Shown: positions 20,901 through 33,365 of the stretch, in pieces | Layout: the number at the start of each line of letters is the position of its first letter | Position numbering within the stretch: position 1 is the first letter of the stretch | DNA from: Lyophyllum atratum | Taxonomy: Eukaryota; Basidiomycota; Agaricomycetes; Agaricales; Lyophyllaceae | NCBI GenBank assembly: GCA_014905825.1 | Contig: JACGCN010000014.1 | Location: forward strand, 1,267,804 to 1,331,803 | Direction: 5' to 3' | Length of the DNA: 64,000 nucleotides | Notes under the pieces: generated by a model | Told to the model about the DNA's origin: nothing | The model's input: the letters and a program-made list of their open reading frames with translations, nothing else | Database searches by the model: none | Made by a program: the position numbers and the translations under genes

Positions 20901-22841
20901 TAACGTGCTCCACGCAGATGGTCTCCACCAGTCTGCAGCATAAGGTCAAGGGCGAGAGGGGCCAGAATTTGCTCTTGCCGCTCCCTCAAACGATCCAAGC
21001 CAGCATCGAGAGCCGAATCCCGATCCCTCAGCTCGAGCGGGCGACCGACGCCCATATACAGGCTTATTTTGCACATCGAACTGCTCACGAACGTGCGATG
21101 ATCAACACGGGTCAACTGGAGGCTGTCCTTGCAGCAGCGGCACTTGAGAAACAGATGGAGGAAGATGAGGACGTGGTGGAGCTCGTCGACCATCCCACAA
21201 GCCGGAAGAGGCGGGCGAAGGCGGCTGCAGTCGTAGGCGTTGTTCCTGACTCAGACCCAGATGGTGCGTGACACGGCTTTTTCTTATACAACGCAGCCTC
21301 TAAAATGTGGGTACCGCAGTCAAGCCCGTTGTCAGAGCTAAAAAACAACGTGTTCTCAACAAGGCAAACACCTCACGCTCCCGTGTGACTGCCGAGGTTA
21401 TCGAAATCTCGAGTGATGACCAGACAAGTACGTCGCCAGCTTCATCGTGCAGAGTGTATTGACAACTCCCAATCTAGCTCCTCCTCCCGAATCAGGCAAA
21501 GACGGTGCGCACCCAGCGTTTGTTATCTAATACAGTGTCTAATGGCTTTTATTGCAGTCAAGCCCGTCATCACTGCCAAGAAACGACTTCCCTTGCGCAA
21601 GACCGAGGTCATTGTAATTAGTTCGAGTGACGAGCGGTCTGGTACGTCAGCACCTTCATCACCAGAGTGTCGTCCTAACTGCCGACTCAGCCGCCCCTGT
21701 CAAACCCGCCATCAAACCCAGAAAGCAAAAGGTCAAGGCGAAGGTCAAATCCGCCGCCAGGGTGATGTCGGATAGTGATGCGGAACTTGAAGGTACAGTG
21801 CCACGCACGCAATATTTCCTTTCTAGCCACTTAACATTAACTGTCTAGTCACGAAGAAGTCCGACAGCGTCACCACCGTCTCTGCTGTTGCTGCTGCTGT
21901 GCCTGGTAAGCCTTATCTTTTTACTCTCGTCTCGGCATGCTGAACTTAAGGTTGTTTATCATCTGCAGCTCCTGTCAATGTTGAGTCCGCCTCCGTTGAC
22001 GCCACAAGCCCCCCGCTAGCTGCTGTCACCCCTGATGCATCTGCGGAGGAGGGAGGAGGTGCTGCACCACCTGTTTCTGTCAACGGTGCTGCCACTCCCG
22101 GAGTCCAGGATGATGTCGCTGCCGCCATCAACTCGACTTCATCTGCGGAGGAGGGAGGACGTGCCACACTGACCGTTTCTGCTAATCGTGATGCTACTCC
22201 CCAAGATCTGGAGTCCGATCTCGCTGCCGCCATCAACTCCATCTTCGCAGAGGCGCGTATGTCTCCTGAGGTTGCTCTTGCGCTGGAAGAGGTCATCATG
22301 AACAGTAAGTCCCCTTCAGTTTCCGTCTTTATACACCAAGCTGACATCTTCGAAGGGTCAAGCAGCATCACACCGCCCCCGAACCAGAACGCCAGTGGCC
22401 CGGAAATGGAGTCCTTTGCCAGCGATGACTCGGAGACTCCTCTCAACAATGGAGGTGAGCTTTCACACGTTCAATACCTTGTTGTCAGAAACTTATTATT
22501 GCTTAGGTCCTGCTGCCATGGACATTGACGAAGATGAAGGGCTCGTCTCGCTTGGCTCAGACGGGGGCGAAGTCATTGAGGGTTCTCCCAGGCATAAGCG
22601 TATTCCAGGTGTGTGACTGCTTGTTTACAAAGTTTTTCACTGACCATCCTTCCTTCATGCAGCCCTAAACCCTTGGATCGACGACGAGGCTGAAGAGATG
22701 GATGGGGACGACGATGACGAGGAGGAGGAGGAAGAAGAAGAAGACGGCGAGGAGGACGGTTACGACTCTGGTCTGGATGCAGATGGCGAGGACGATGTTG
22801 AGATGGAGATCGAGCCTCCCGCGGCCTCGCAGCTGCAGTAG
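17970..22841 (+). CDS. Paralogue D, the longest family member, with disordered SUMO-interaction-like tail
   Basis: Function unknown. The 5' end consists of phase-0 microexons encoding MPK, NATK, DTTASQ, PPDTQLRPEDFPLPREG and NFKAS, joined to HKKAQNLL. The next exon (to 18973) has VGWGTMPLVG and LLLVNGRHREELMKK, the clearest ParB-like (NGRHR) signature of the family. Exon 19030-19925 (896 nt) holds the helical core with LPNKLRWVLHGQV and LPVMELSFLRSV; exon 19978-20865 begins VLAWFEPF. After 20918 come a basic SRKRRAK patch and two related exons ending in EVIEISSDDQ (about 21397-21425) and EVIVISSSDE (about 21605-21634), both SUMO-interaction-like. Ala/Ser-rich exons and a strongly acidic end (TAG at 22839) follow. 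Splice sites and phases are consistent wherever checked. The composition suggests a nuclear protein. Confidence 0.7.
19926..19977 (+). repeat. Intron of D with diverged hairpin core
   Basis: GTGCAA...TTGCTAG with ACAATATTAGCTTCCTCGG, at the position equivalent to the GC-AG introns of A and B. Confidence 0.5.
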
Positions 22842-23069
22842 ACTATGAGACAGTGCTGCGACAGGTTCGCATGTTGACGTTGTTTACATACCTCATACTT
22901 AGCTGTGTATTGGTGTCTTGACCCCACCATCTGTTCTGGCAATAGTATGGTAAAGTCTCTATCAGTCATGTCATAGCTGAATCAATATTTCTGTGCGAGC
23001 CGGGCGACGAGCCAACAGAGACTCAAGCCCGCGACTCTATAAGCTTTGACCGCGGCCCATGTAGCCCCT

Positions 23070-23190
23070 CTGAGCAGTATTCGAATTATTAGCCACCTGT
23101 GAGTCATCTCTAGTACTCAAAAATCCTGTTAAAGTCTTTTACTATAGAAATAAATCATGCTACAGCTGAATTCATCTGTTTGTGCGATGG
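23070..23190. repeat. Diverged older copy of the 338-bp repeat
   Basis: ATTATTAGCCACC, TCTAGTACT and TTTTACTATAGAAATAAATCA occur in the same order as in the start of the 338-bp units downstream, with many substitutions. Confidence 0.6.
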
Positions 23191-23222
23191 TCACATCCAT
23201 GGGCCATGCCTGGGGAGTACTT

Positions 23223-24233
23223 GAGTTATTAGCCACCCGTGAGTCACCCCACAGTCTTTTCTAGTACTAGAAATTACTGCTAAAGGCTTTTACTATAGAA
23301 ATAAATCACGCTCCCCATTAAATTTGACTTTCTACATGTTGCTCGCCTCCCGCCAGGTCAGCGTACCCTAGCCTTACCCTTCTTTAACTCACTAGAATTT
23401 TTTGAACACTCTTAGAAGGCTGCAATGTATTTTAAATTATGCCTCACATGCTATCCTGGCCTTTTAACACCCAACCACCCATCCTGGGCAGTCAGAAAGG
23501 CCTCTCCAAACCCTAGCATGGGTGGGCGCCTCCAGCACGGGCCACGCATGGGGAGTATTTGAGTTATTAGCCACCCGTGAGTCACCCCACAGTCTTTTCT
23601 AGTACTAGAAATTACTGCTAAAGGCTTTTACTATAGAAATAAATCACGCTCCCCATTAAATTTGACTTTCTACATGTTGCTCGCCTCCCGCCAGGTCAGC
23701 GTACCCTAGCCTTACCCTTCTTTAACTCACTAGAATTTTTTGAACACTCTTAGAAGGCTGCAATGTATTTTAAATTATGCCTCACATGCTATCCTGGCCT
23801 TTTAACACCCAACCACCCATCCTGGGCAGTCAGAAAGGCCTCTCCAAACCCTAGCATGGGTGGGCGCCTCCAGCACGGGCCACGCATGGGGAGTATTTGA
23901 GTTATTAGCCACCCGTGAGTCACCCCACAGTCTTTTCTAGTACTAGAAATTACTGCTAAAGGCTTTTACTATAGAAATAAATCACGCTCCCCATTAAATT
24001 TGACTTTCTACATGTTGCTCGCCTCCCGCCAGGTCAGCGTACCCTAGCCTTACCCTTCTTTAACTCACTAGAATTTTTTGAACACTCTTAGAAGGCTGCA
24101 ATGTATTTTAAATTATGCCTCACATGCTATCCTGGCCTTTTAACACCCAACCACCCATCCTGGGCAGTCAGAAAGGCCTTTCCAAACCCTAGCATGGGTG
24201 GGCGCCTCCAGCACGGGCCACGCATGGGGAGTA
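23223..24233. repeat. Three tandem 338-bp units, last one truncated
   Basis: GAGTTATTAGCCACC marks unit starts at 23223, 23561 and 23899. The units are almost identical. The third stops three bases short of its expected end, after GGGGAGTA at 24226-24233, exactly where the left terminal repeat of the large KDZ element begins. No coding content was seen. Confidence 0.9.
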
Positions 24234-24235
24234 GT

Positions 24236-24872
24236 CACCTCAGTCAACCCATTGACCCCCCCTCTTAGGTGTCACAATTCCATGGAAAGTTACCCCCTAA
24301 GAGGCCCTTTGCCCGGGGGCATCCCTTGGTGGGTTTGGGCCTTCCCTGCCCATGGGCGCCCTAGGGCATCTCTCTGGGATTTCCACCAGGAACACACCCA
24401 TTGCCCAATTGTGGGTGGCCCGGGCATGGTCTGGGATACCCAACCATATGGGTGTGCCCGCATTAAATAATACCTCGTCACAGGGTGCACGGGGTCCTTC
24501 ATTTTTTTTTTCTTTTTCTGTAGGGCCTCTTTACCGTAGTCATCTACTAGATGTGGTAAGTTGCTGCAGACAATAACATACTGTCTGCAGATGCCTTCTT
24601 TGTGGGGCCGACAGTTGGAGGACTTAAGGTTAGGGTTTCCTATCGGTATTACATGACAATCGGAGGATGGTTGGAGGCAGTGTCTCCACATCCATGCCTA
24701 GACTGAAATTGAAATTCAAGACATGAATAATACTCGTGTTGATGGAGCAATTGGAAATCTTGGGAGATGGTACAGAGTGGGATTCGCAGAACAGCTGGGG
24801 ACAGGGAAGGTGTACCATCACTTGGGCGACTGTGGAGGGAGGTGGAGCCAAGGATTTGAAGGGTGTCCCTAC
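24236..24872 (+). repeat. Left inverted terminal repeat of the KDZ element
   Basis: The reverse complement of this segment matches about 42776-43346. Long near-identical blocks include the region around 24297-24480 and GGACTTAAGGTTAGGG at about 24613. The inner third is less conserved and has a left-only insertion around 24665-24740. Confidence 0.8.
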
Positions 24873-25470
24873 AAGCTGTTTTGGGCACTGCCCACAGGGT
24901 GTCCAGCAATACTTTGGGCAACCCACTAGGGATACCCGTATCATAGGGTGCATGTCCTGAGCTGTTTTGGGAACTGCCCGTAGTGTCCACCATTACTTTG
25001 GGCAACCCTGAGGGAACACCCTCATCATAGTGGACATGTCCTGAACATCACTGGGTGCAGCCCAAGTGTGCTTGGGCAATCCAGGGGGATCACCCTCATC
25101 ACACTGGACATGTCCCGAACTCTACTGGGAGCTGCCCTTGATACTCTGGGCAACCCATTAGGGTCGCCTGTACCATAGGGCACATGTCCTCAGCTGTTTC
25201 AGGAATTGCCCGTGGTGTTCACCATCACTTCGGGCAAGCCTGAGGGATTACCCTCATCATAGTGGACATGTCCTGAACATCACTGGGTGCTGCCCAAGTG
25301 TGCTTGGGCAATCCGGGGGGATCACCCTCATTGCACTGGACATGTCCCGAACTCTACTGGGAGCTGCCCTTGATACTCTGGGCAACGTCAACCGGACCAT
25401 AGGGGTAATGCCCAGAATTATACTGGGTGCTGCCCACAGGTGTTTAGCAATACCATAGGTGACCCTGAGA
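24873..25470 (+). repeat. Left subterminal repeat array
   Basis: Units of about 60-80 bp are built on GACATGTCC(C/T)GAA, ACTGGGAGCTGCCC, TTGGGCAA(C/T)CC and ACCCTCATCA. Relatives on the right side (42060-42660) are in the opposite orientation, as expected for subterminal transposase-binding regions. Confidence 0.7.
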
Positions 25471-25612
25471 ACTCTTAGATGACCTAGAGAGGGAATGAGA
25501 AAACACTCAGCATGTTCAGTGTTAAACTTATGAAGAAATTTGTGCATCAATTCAGACACAGTTAAAAGCATGATATTGATCAAATTGTAAGTCACAGCAG
25601 TACAAGATTTAT

Positions 25613-28600
25613 TTACTCTTCTCCCTCAATGTGATGATAACGCTTTGTCGGGGAACCTCGAGACACCCAAGCCGCTTTAGTAGGCGACCTAGAACGGCTT
25701 GCTTCTCCCCTACGAGATATATAGACTGGCCTGCTTGGCTCTACTTCTCCGAGGGGCCTTGCACGTTTATGAGGCGATCTGGAACCACTCTCTTCCATGT
25801 AGGTCCTCAAGACAGAGAAATCTACCATGTCACTCAGCCCCAAAGATGATGCGGCACCATGAGCTTCATGTGCATCAGTATAGTGAGAGTAGTTCAATGC
25901 ATCCCAGAGGTCCTCCTCATTTCCTAGAAGTTCCTCTTCCTCATCTTCAACATCTTCAACATCTTCATCTTCATCTTGATATGCCACCTGCGCCGTGGCT
26001 TCGGCTAATCGTGCTTCATGAATCTCACTTTGGGATGGCCCCCATGGTAGTGAAGTATCCCAAGCATCGGGGATGGTTTCAAGGCTAGTCTCCCACATAG
26101 CACACAAATGGACTAAATGCTGCCTGTCTTGTTCCAACTGATGGACTAGACCAGACTGTCCTTCAGCTTTATCAATAGCCAGATTGATGGTGCACCATTC
26201 CTCCATCATCCAATCTTGCAATGCAGATATTTCCCTAGCAAGTCTCCCAGTCTCTTCAGTACATCGCTCCAAATAGAGCATAGCTCTGATGCCAATTCTC
26301 GTATTTTCATCGCCAAGCCAGTCAGGAACTTGTTGATCAAATGCTTCATTTTCATTCAAGCCAATATTCTGCCAGATCTCATCATCCACGTCCAGTTTAA
26401 ACAAGCCCTCTTTTTTAATAGGAACAGGGGCTACTGCACCAGAAGTCCCTTCACCACGGCTGAGACGCAGAGATAAGTCTTCACACAGAGCGTTGTATTT
26501 GTTAACAAGCTGCAGTATGCCAGGTTCATGTCTTTTCACTTGGGAGGAGACATGATCATGTAATTTTCTCTCACTAGATGTGGTGGAACGATAAGCCCGT
26601 TCTAAGCGCTCTAGTTGGAACTTGCGGTCACGAATACGTGTGCAGATTCGCTGTTTTAGTGCCTTTGCATTCATTTGAACTTGAAGAAATTTGTTGTTGA
26701 CAAGTCCTTTCAGATTAGCTCGACCATCCACCCCAAGAGCCTCCCGTTTCTGTGCAATAGTTTTTGCCATAAGATCTAGTTTTTCCTGCAGGGCTTTTCT
26801 TCCAGTGAGAATTTCATCTGCATCATCATAGTCTCCAGACAGTAATAACGAATCCAGATTCTCTCTTTCTTCAGCACAAGACTTTCTTAGGGCCATCAGA
26901 TTCAGTATCTCCTTTATAGCTTTGCTTGCCAAAGACTTAGATTGTCGTGCAAGAGGCTTTGTTTGAGCAGTAACTTGGTTCTCCCATTCAATCTGCAGCA
27001 AGTCCAGATCCAAGTTTAAGCTATTCAATGTCTGGAGGGCATCTTGCTTTCGCTCTTCGCATGCATTCCATTTACGAGTAAGCCATTTGCCCATGTTTAA
27101 CAGAGACCTTTCTAGTAAAAAGTGGACCTGGGTATCCAGCGAATATAGTCTTTTATAATAACCAGACACGCGTAGTGTTGGAATTAGAAGCTTTATAGAG
27201 CTCCAAAATCGTTCACAGCCTTCACCATCTGAAAGGCCAAAGCCTTTGCATTTGCGCGGGTGATAAATCAATTGACATGGCCACTGGTGCCCATAAGCGT
27301 GCAGGACAGATATTCCCCAGAGTATGCGCTCCCTAAACTCTGGTAAGAAGTCCCACTTCTCACAGCTACGATGGAGCTGACAGCCAATATCATAGAGAAC
27401 ACCAACAGTCATATCTGTCGGAAGATGATGAAAGAGTTCATCAAGTAGTGCGAAGGCATAGTACTGCCGTTCACCAGCTTCAGTCATGTTAACCAGCCAC
27501 AGGACACGATCATGACGGCAGATTAGCGCCATGAGTCCAGTGTCCTGGAAAACCTTAGTGCTAGCTTTGACTCGCTTCTCATCTGCAGCTTTAAACGAGT
27601 CATGACAGCTATCCAGAGCAGAGTTTGGAACCTTCATGCGTGGATCAAAGCCATCCGCAGGTTCAGAAACTCCTTGAGGTGGGCGCACAGGCCGCAGACC
27701 CTCAACAGTAGCTTTCATAGCTTTAACCTTAGCCTCAGTGAGAAAGACAGACTCAGGATGAACCATAGCTGGTCCACGTCCAGTGCCTTTCGCAGGTGTG
27801 GTGCGCTGCTGAGAGAAGTTAGCGTCCATCTGAACAATCACATCAGCACTGAAATATTCATCAGCAAAATGCATCAGATAGATCGAAATAAAACTTACAA
27901 TGAAGATTGATCTACAAAGTTTTTCCCTCCAAAACAAGCGGGACATCTTCGCCGCAAATACTCACTAGGCCTAAGTAATTCCTCGGCTTCCGACTACGAG
28001 AACATGTAAGTTGTATCACAGCAAACTCATCAATGAGACGGCGTACAATGTCTGGTTCACTGTTGCTATCATCATGATCAAAAACCTCCTCGACACTTGC
28101 CTTGTATTTCCTGCGCTCCATCTCACGTGGATCCTCATCGTCAGCTCCGACTGAGTCACCTCTGCTAGAAGCACTTGAAACAGGACTTGAGGGTGGGGGT
28201 GTCTCTAAATATGACATTAGGTTGACGAATACGTAAGAAATTTCCCACAAAACAAACCAGAATCAGAATTGGGGATTCTGAGGTCTTCGCACACCAGTTA
28301 TCAGAGCTATTGTTTGATTAGAATAAGGTAAGTCAACATACCATCATTCTCATCCACATTTATCAAACATTTTCTTGCGTCGTCAATCTTCCGATGTACA
28401 AGTGCATCTTTCTGGTTTATAAGTGCTCCGTACCATTGTAGAGCATTTCCGAAGCGCCGTCGTAGTCCATCCTAGTACTAGATATCAATACAAGTGAGAA
28501 ACAAGGATCAAATATATGACGCACTTTATTCTTCAATTTGTATTTACGGTTACCAAGAAAAGCTTCCAACGTATCACTCCACGCTGTGACGTTTGGCGAC

Positions 28601-29244
28601 ATACGTACAAACAACTCCTGGACGTACTGAAGCATCTGAAGGTCGACAGCGAGTGTGGGCCGCAATGGAGTGCAGGGAAACAAGCCCATGTGGAGGAGGT
28701 GAAGCGGGGCGGCACAGCTACAGACATGTTGTGTTATAAGCTCTAATAATAATGTTTGGTCAAGGGTATATCAATATTCAACAGTAATTTCCAGCTCACT
28801 TTCGAAGTACACACATACGACCTCAATCTTCATTGCTCCACAAGTACACGGGTATAGCTCAGACTCAAAGTTACGCATAGAGTTCGAATTACGCAAGATA
28901 TCCATATACGGCTCGAGCAGTGCAGGTATAACACCATTTACCCATCGCTGCCACTGCCTAGCCTTCTTTTGCGCATTCTTCGAGACAGTTGACTGGGTCT
29001 GAGGAGCGAGAAACGTCATGCTTTCGATATCCTGAGCGTCACGTAGCTGAGGGCCGCCACTAGCAATGTTCTGTACAAAGGCACCATGCGGAGTGTACAG
29101 ATCAGCCTGCTCGATGACGCGTAGAGACGCTGAACCATAGGCACGACGTGCAGGCGCGACATGCTCCAGTGGTGTAAGACCAACAGGTTGAAGTGGACGC
29201 GGAGGACCACGGCGACGAGACGTGAGGGGGATCCGGAAAGACAT
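25613..29244 (-). CDS. KDZ transposase with CxC zinc region
   Basis: Catalyses transposition of KDZ elements (RNase H-like DDE enzyme). Reading from ATG 29244, the N-terminus contains KKARQWQRWVN and PYMDILR, then a cysteine cluster CTCG ... CSC followed by GLFPCTPL and LFVRMSPNVTAW, the CxC1-type region found with KDZ domains. A small exon carries GLRRRFGNALQWY. YLRRRCPACFGG precedes VQMDANFSQQR, which holds the first catalytic Asp. VLYDIGCQLH supplies the second Asp and GLSDGEGCERFW the Glu. HAYGHQWPCQLIYHPRKC is the family's Cys/His segment. The last exon (777-codon open frame) ends in coiled-coil and acidic sequence, then SRSPTK near the stop. At least four introns are needed upstream of 27946. 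All key residues are present, so it may be active. Confidence 0.9.
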
Positions 29245-29614
29245 AGTCGGTCACAGCGCGAGAGGCAGGTATCGAGAGAAGAGGCAAACTTGGGAATCTT
29301 GCGGCATACCCATAACGTCCAAATCGAAATCTTATCTCACGCACGGACACGGACAGGATATATTTTGGGCAGGTCCGAGGACCCGCCGATGGCGATGCAA
29401 GGAATATACGTGGCTGATCAAATGACCAGCCCAGAGCAGCGGAAAACAAAAGATGGGCCACATGACATATGTCCATCAAGACGACGAGGGCGAAGTTTGT
29501 ACAGTACACTAGATAAAACCCGACGATCCCCAACAGACGGCCGATACTAAGAAGGGAATATCAGCGTCGATGATTCAGGGAGGTCAGAATATGCTCACCG
29601 CAAATGCCGAAGCT

Positions 29615-32117
29615 TCAGACATTGCTTGACGACGCAGATGGCTCAGCTCCATGCGAGACACAAGTACACCGGGCAAAAGCTGGATCAACTTGAAATGACG
29701 GAAGGCGACGAGGGAGGACGGGGGCACGCGAAAAATGATTCGAAAATGTCTGGCAATAGAAACCTGCCACCTTATTCTCGAAATCCCTGAATGAAGTCTC
29801 CCCGAGCGGCCTGCTGCAACCTTCAATGATGTCTGAAGGACAGTTCTGCCAATCACGGAGTAGCATCCCCAGAGCAGTGACATACGGTGCTCGTTCCCTC
29901 CAACACTCTGCGGCGAGTCCGACATTTTTCTTCGGCATGGCACCCACAACGTAAGATGCGACGCCGCCATCTTCGGCGGGAAAGACCTTCAAAACCTGTG
30001 CGTCGCGCAGTGCTGGCTGTCTATATCCCTCGTCACGATCGGGTGCTGCTTGCCACTTAGTCGGGGCCATGATCTTGTCCAGCGTCAACAGTTCGAAGCG
30101 AAAGTTGTTCTCGTGCAACTCCCACAGGACCAGGCTACGGAGATCGAGAGGGAGTGTCTCTTGAAGGAGATCCGGACTAGAGAGGTTGATTCGGAAGTCG
30201 TGGAAATCGATCGTCGTAGTGGAGCGACTGTCCAGGGAGTACGATTCCGGAAAGATGAGTGTGTCGTTCCGTTTGCGTTTACGTGAAACGGTGTGAGCGA
30301 CATGGGACGACGATGAGGCAACCTGGGCCGGTAGAGCGGGAGTAGGCATGGATGTGGCAAGTGTGTCGAAGTCGGGCCCTAATACACGCCGGATGCGATT
30401 GAGGCCATCGCGCCATTGCTGGGCAGTCGTTGGGGTCTCGTATACGCCATGGACAATGTTCCCCATGTGAAATATCCGGGTGATGAGCCAGCAGGCCGTG
30501 TGAATGAAGCCATTCCGCCCGGCAAGGAAAAGGTGCGGATCAGGAAAACGGAATCCGATGGTGCCGTGCCCATGATGGACAAGCATCGACTTCGCGCGAT
30601 TAACATTCTCGAGCGCACGGGCCCATAATTCGATGGAGGGAGGGGCTCGGGGGTCGTCACCAGTGTCCAGGAAACGCTCGATGGGTATCTCTTGGGGTCC
30701 TGTACGGCCACGGTAGTCAGCAAGGTAACAATGAAGAATGACGGAAAGATCTACCTTTTGTTGTTGCCGCCGCAGGTCGACTCTGAACTGGTGCGCGTAC
30801 TTTACTTCGGCCTGCGTTGCGACGCTTGACAGGGCCAGGGGCCGTGGCCGTGGCATCCGTAGGCTGTGGGTGAGCAGTAGGTGGGTTTGGATCGATTGTG
30901 AAGGGGACAGGGCGGGGTGTCTCTCTCGGCCCTACAGGAAAAGCTAAGCACTTGGGAGACCATGATATCGGACAAGGCTTACCTTCATCAGGCCCATCGC
31001 CTGCAACAGCGGTGACTTCAATAAGATCCTGAAACCGACAGCCGATCCGCTGCAGTTTCTGGTTCATCTCAAGACCCGGGTTACCCTTGTAAATCGTGGG
31101 GTACGCAGGTCCATCGGTTTGATCGCGTAGATCTCCGTAGTCGTCGTAAACGATGTTGGGGGTTTCAGTCTCGCGCGTCCCGTGGTATATATTGGTGACT
31201 TCTCTGGAGAACTTCTCACATGGCCTGAGAAGCCATACCGGGAGGCCCATTGCAAAAAGCTGATTGGCCACTGTCGGGTCCTCCGTGAACGCGCCCATAC
31301 GGCTCCTGTCGCAAAGCTCGAGTTTATTTATACCACTCAACCAAACGCGGTCAACGGTTGTCGGGAAAAGGCGAGGATAAAATATGGTGAGGTAGTCAAG
31401 CAGGCCGTGCAGGTCAAGTATGTTCTTCGCTACTTCTGCAAAATAGCGTACTATATCTCGGTACTCCATGGCCGTATGTTTCATTACAGAAATACACTGG
31501 CACATGCCAGTTTCCAACAAGCCCATGAGCTCCTGACGATCCTTCTTCTCTTCGTAAGTCCGGCACCGTTTGATGTAGCCGTCCCGGAGTGCCGCGAGTT
31601 TGTCGAGTAGGTCAGGGCGTAAGCGGCGAAGGATGATGTTGAACCCGGGATTGGGAACAATGACGGTGTCGGTGAGCTGAGGCGTCAACCAGAGAATCGC
31701 GAGCTCATGGTGCGGGTCAGGGCGGCGGGGAATGCAACCCATCCACTGGAAGCCCATCGAGTAATACTGCGGGTGCAGGGTGCGGTCGTTAAGCTCGTAG
31801 CGACCATCAGCCCGAGCTCGAACCACACGAGGACCCAGAATGGTCTTCGGAATGATACCCATGTTCGGTGTGGTGACAATCCACCATTTCATCGACCCCG
31901 CGCCAGGAGCAATGCTGCGTTCGGAACAAACGGTGCCGGTGACGTTGAGGGTGTAATAGCGCTGCGGCAGCACTGCCCAGACATTGGCATCCGTGCCCAC
32001 GAAATCCTCCGGGTCGTCTATTGAGAAGCAGTCAGCCCGACGTTCCGTGACAATTTCTACGGAAGTCATACATTTCCCGGTGCGGAAGTGCATGTCGTAT
32101 GTCGGTATTACGGACAT
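29615..32117 (-). CDS. KDZ-element cargo protein 1, unknown, about 830 aa
   Basis: I do not recognise this protein. The main exon runs from ATG 32117 and contains RYYTLNVTG, GFQWMGCIPRRPDP, GFNIILRRLRPDLLDKL and LPVWLLRP. A 54-nt intron (GTAAGCCTTG...CCTGTAG) follows GDGPDEG. The exon then has a basic linker (VKRRNAGRSKVRAPV). After the next intron (GTAGATC...GTACAG, about 30702-30755) the frame continues GPQEIPIERFLDTGDD with SIELWARALE and the nuclear-signal-like SRKRKRND, and ends after CTCVSHGAEP at 29615. The introns restore one frame between two long open stretches that otherwise overlap. It lies head-to-tail upstream of the transposase and divergent from the 34882 gene. A partner of the transposase is plausible by position only. 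Confidence 0.65.
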
Positions 32118-33100
32118 TGCGCGATGAGGATGAGAATCTGACGAGTAAGTCAGTCATCCGTATGCCTGGCGACGGGAAGAAAAAAAAGGGAGCGACAGCA
32201 GTCCAGCTCGTGGAAGAATACGATGGCTCAATTGACTTCCAGTCCAAACTGAGCCATACCCCCGCAACGGTGGGACGCGACAAGAGTCCAGCGTCCCATA
32301 CTATAATCAGAGGAAAAACTCACAATGAGAGGAGAAGTGAGTATCCTGCTGAAATGACACGAGATTAGCCACGAGATACTGAAGGGGGAGGGTGTGAGAT
32401 AACATACTGTAGACCTCGTCACACTACTGCTTGCACGCGTCTGAACGCTCGATGTGGACCTGCGAGGCAAAAACCACGGCTACTAGAAGAAATATGAGTC
32501 CGACGAAACGACCAGGAGACACAAGAAAGGAGCGACAATAGTCCAGCTCCCTTTCACAGGCATCCTCGACCGACAATAGTCCAGATCGAGGAATGTCTGG
32601 GGGCGACAATAGTCCAACCCGTGGTGTGTCAGTGGACAAGCGAAACTAAAGAAAACACGTACTTGATGGCTAGGCGGCCAGACGCTGCGTCCTGCGAAGA
32701 TACACGATGAACAAGTATGGGGAGTGGGACTTGGAAAAAACGTTGCAAGTCCGCTTGATTGGTTTCGGTTTCTGGACCAAACAAACCGAATCTAATCGAT
32801 GGATCAATCAAAGATCGTGTAGCCTTGTGCTTCCTAGGGTAACTAATACCGGGTAAGGAAAGGAAACACACCCACATTAGATGTGATGGAACGTGGCCTT
32901 TGTGCGTCGCTGTTTTACCCTTCTCTCCTACCCCGGTCCCTCCCCTCTCCCTCCCGGATTCCTCCCCTCTCCTCCCCTGGTCCCCCTGCTCCCCCCATCT
33001 TAGTATCTTCTTGAGACTGGACTATCGTCGTCTCTCATCGTGATTTGGACTATCGTCAATCACCACCTCAGCTGGACTAAGGTCGCTGACCCTTGTACTA
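32118..33100. promoter_or_regulatory. Divergent promoter region with oriented TGGACTATnGTCG motifs
   Basis: Minus-oriented copies CGACAATAGTCCA (or close) occur at about 32193, 32533, 32571 and 32603, on the side of the minus-strand gene. Plus-oriented copies TGGACTATCGTC occur at 33018 and 33046 and TGGACTAAGGTCG at 33073. Each site is nearly palindromic (GACTATnGTC). The orientation switches between the two divergent genes, suggesting binding sites for a shared regulator. Confidence 0.5.
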
Positions 33101-33149
33101 GTAGTAGTCAGTAGTAGCGATCCTGTATTGACGTATTCTATCTCTGTTT

Positions 33150-33355
33150 TTTAGGTCATCGCACCCTCCAGGCCACCACGGTTTCGCATCGAGACACCAT
33201 CTGAGTCCTCGTCACCGAGGTTCGTACCATAATGCCTCATTCACCCGTGGTATTAACGTCTTTCGTCTCGATTTTTTTTAGGTTGTCGCAGGCAACACGA
33301 TTTCGTGTCGAGACACCATCTGAGACCTCGTCTTCGAGGTTTGTCCGGTAATTGA
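33150..33355 (+). repeat. Duplicated exon-like unit
   Basis: Two copies, each with a TTTTTTAGGT acceptor, share CGAGACACCATCTGAG and CCTCGTC(A/T)(C/T)CGAGGTT. The open frames share RFR(I/V)ETPSE(S/T)SS. They may be 5' exons of the plus-strand cargo gene or of a separate small gene. Confidence 0.45.
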
Positions 33356-33365
33356 TTATTCACTC

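Noticed and set aside
29615..32117. Two overlapping minus-strand genes
   Set aside because: A GTAGATC...TACAG intron joins both long frames into one continuous protein, which is simpler.
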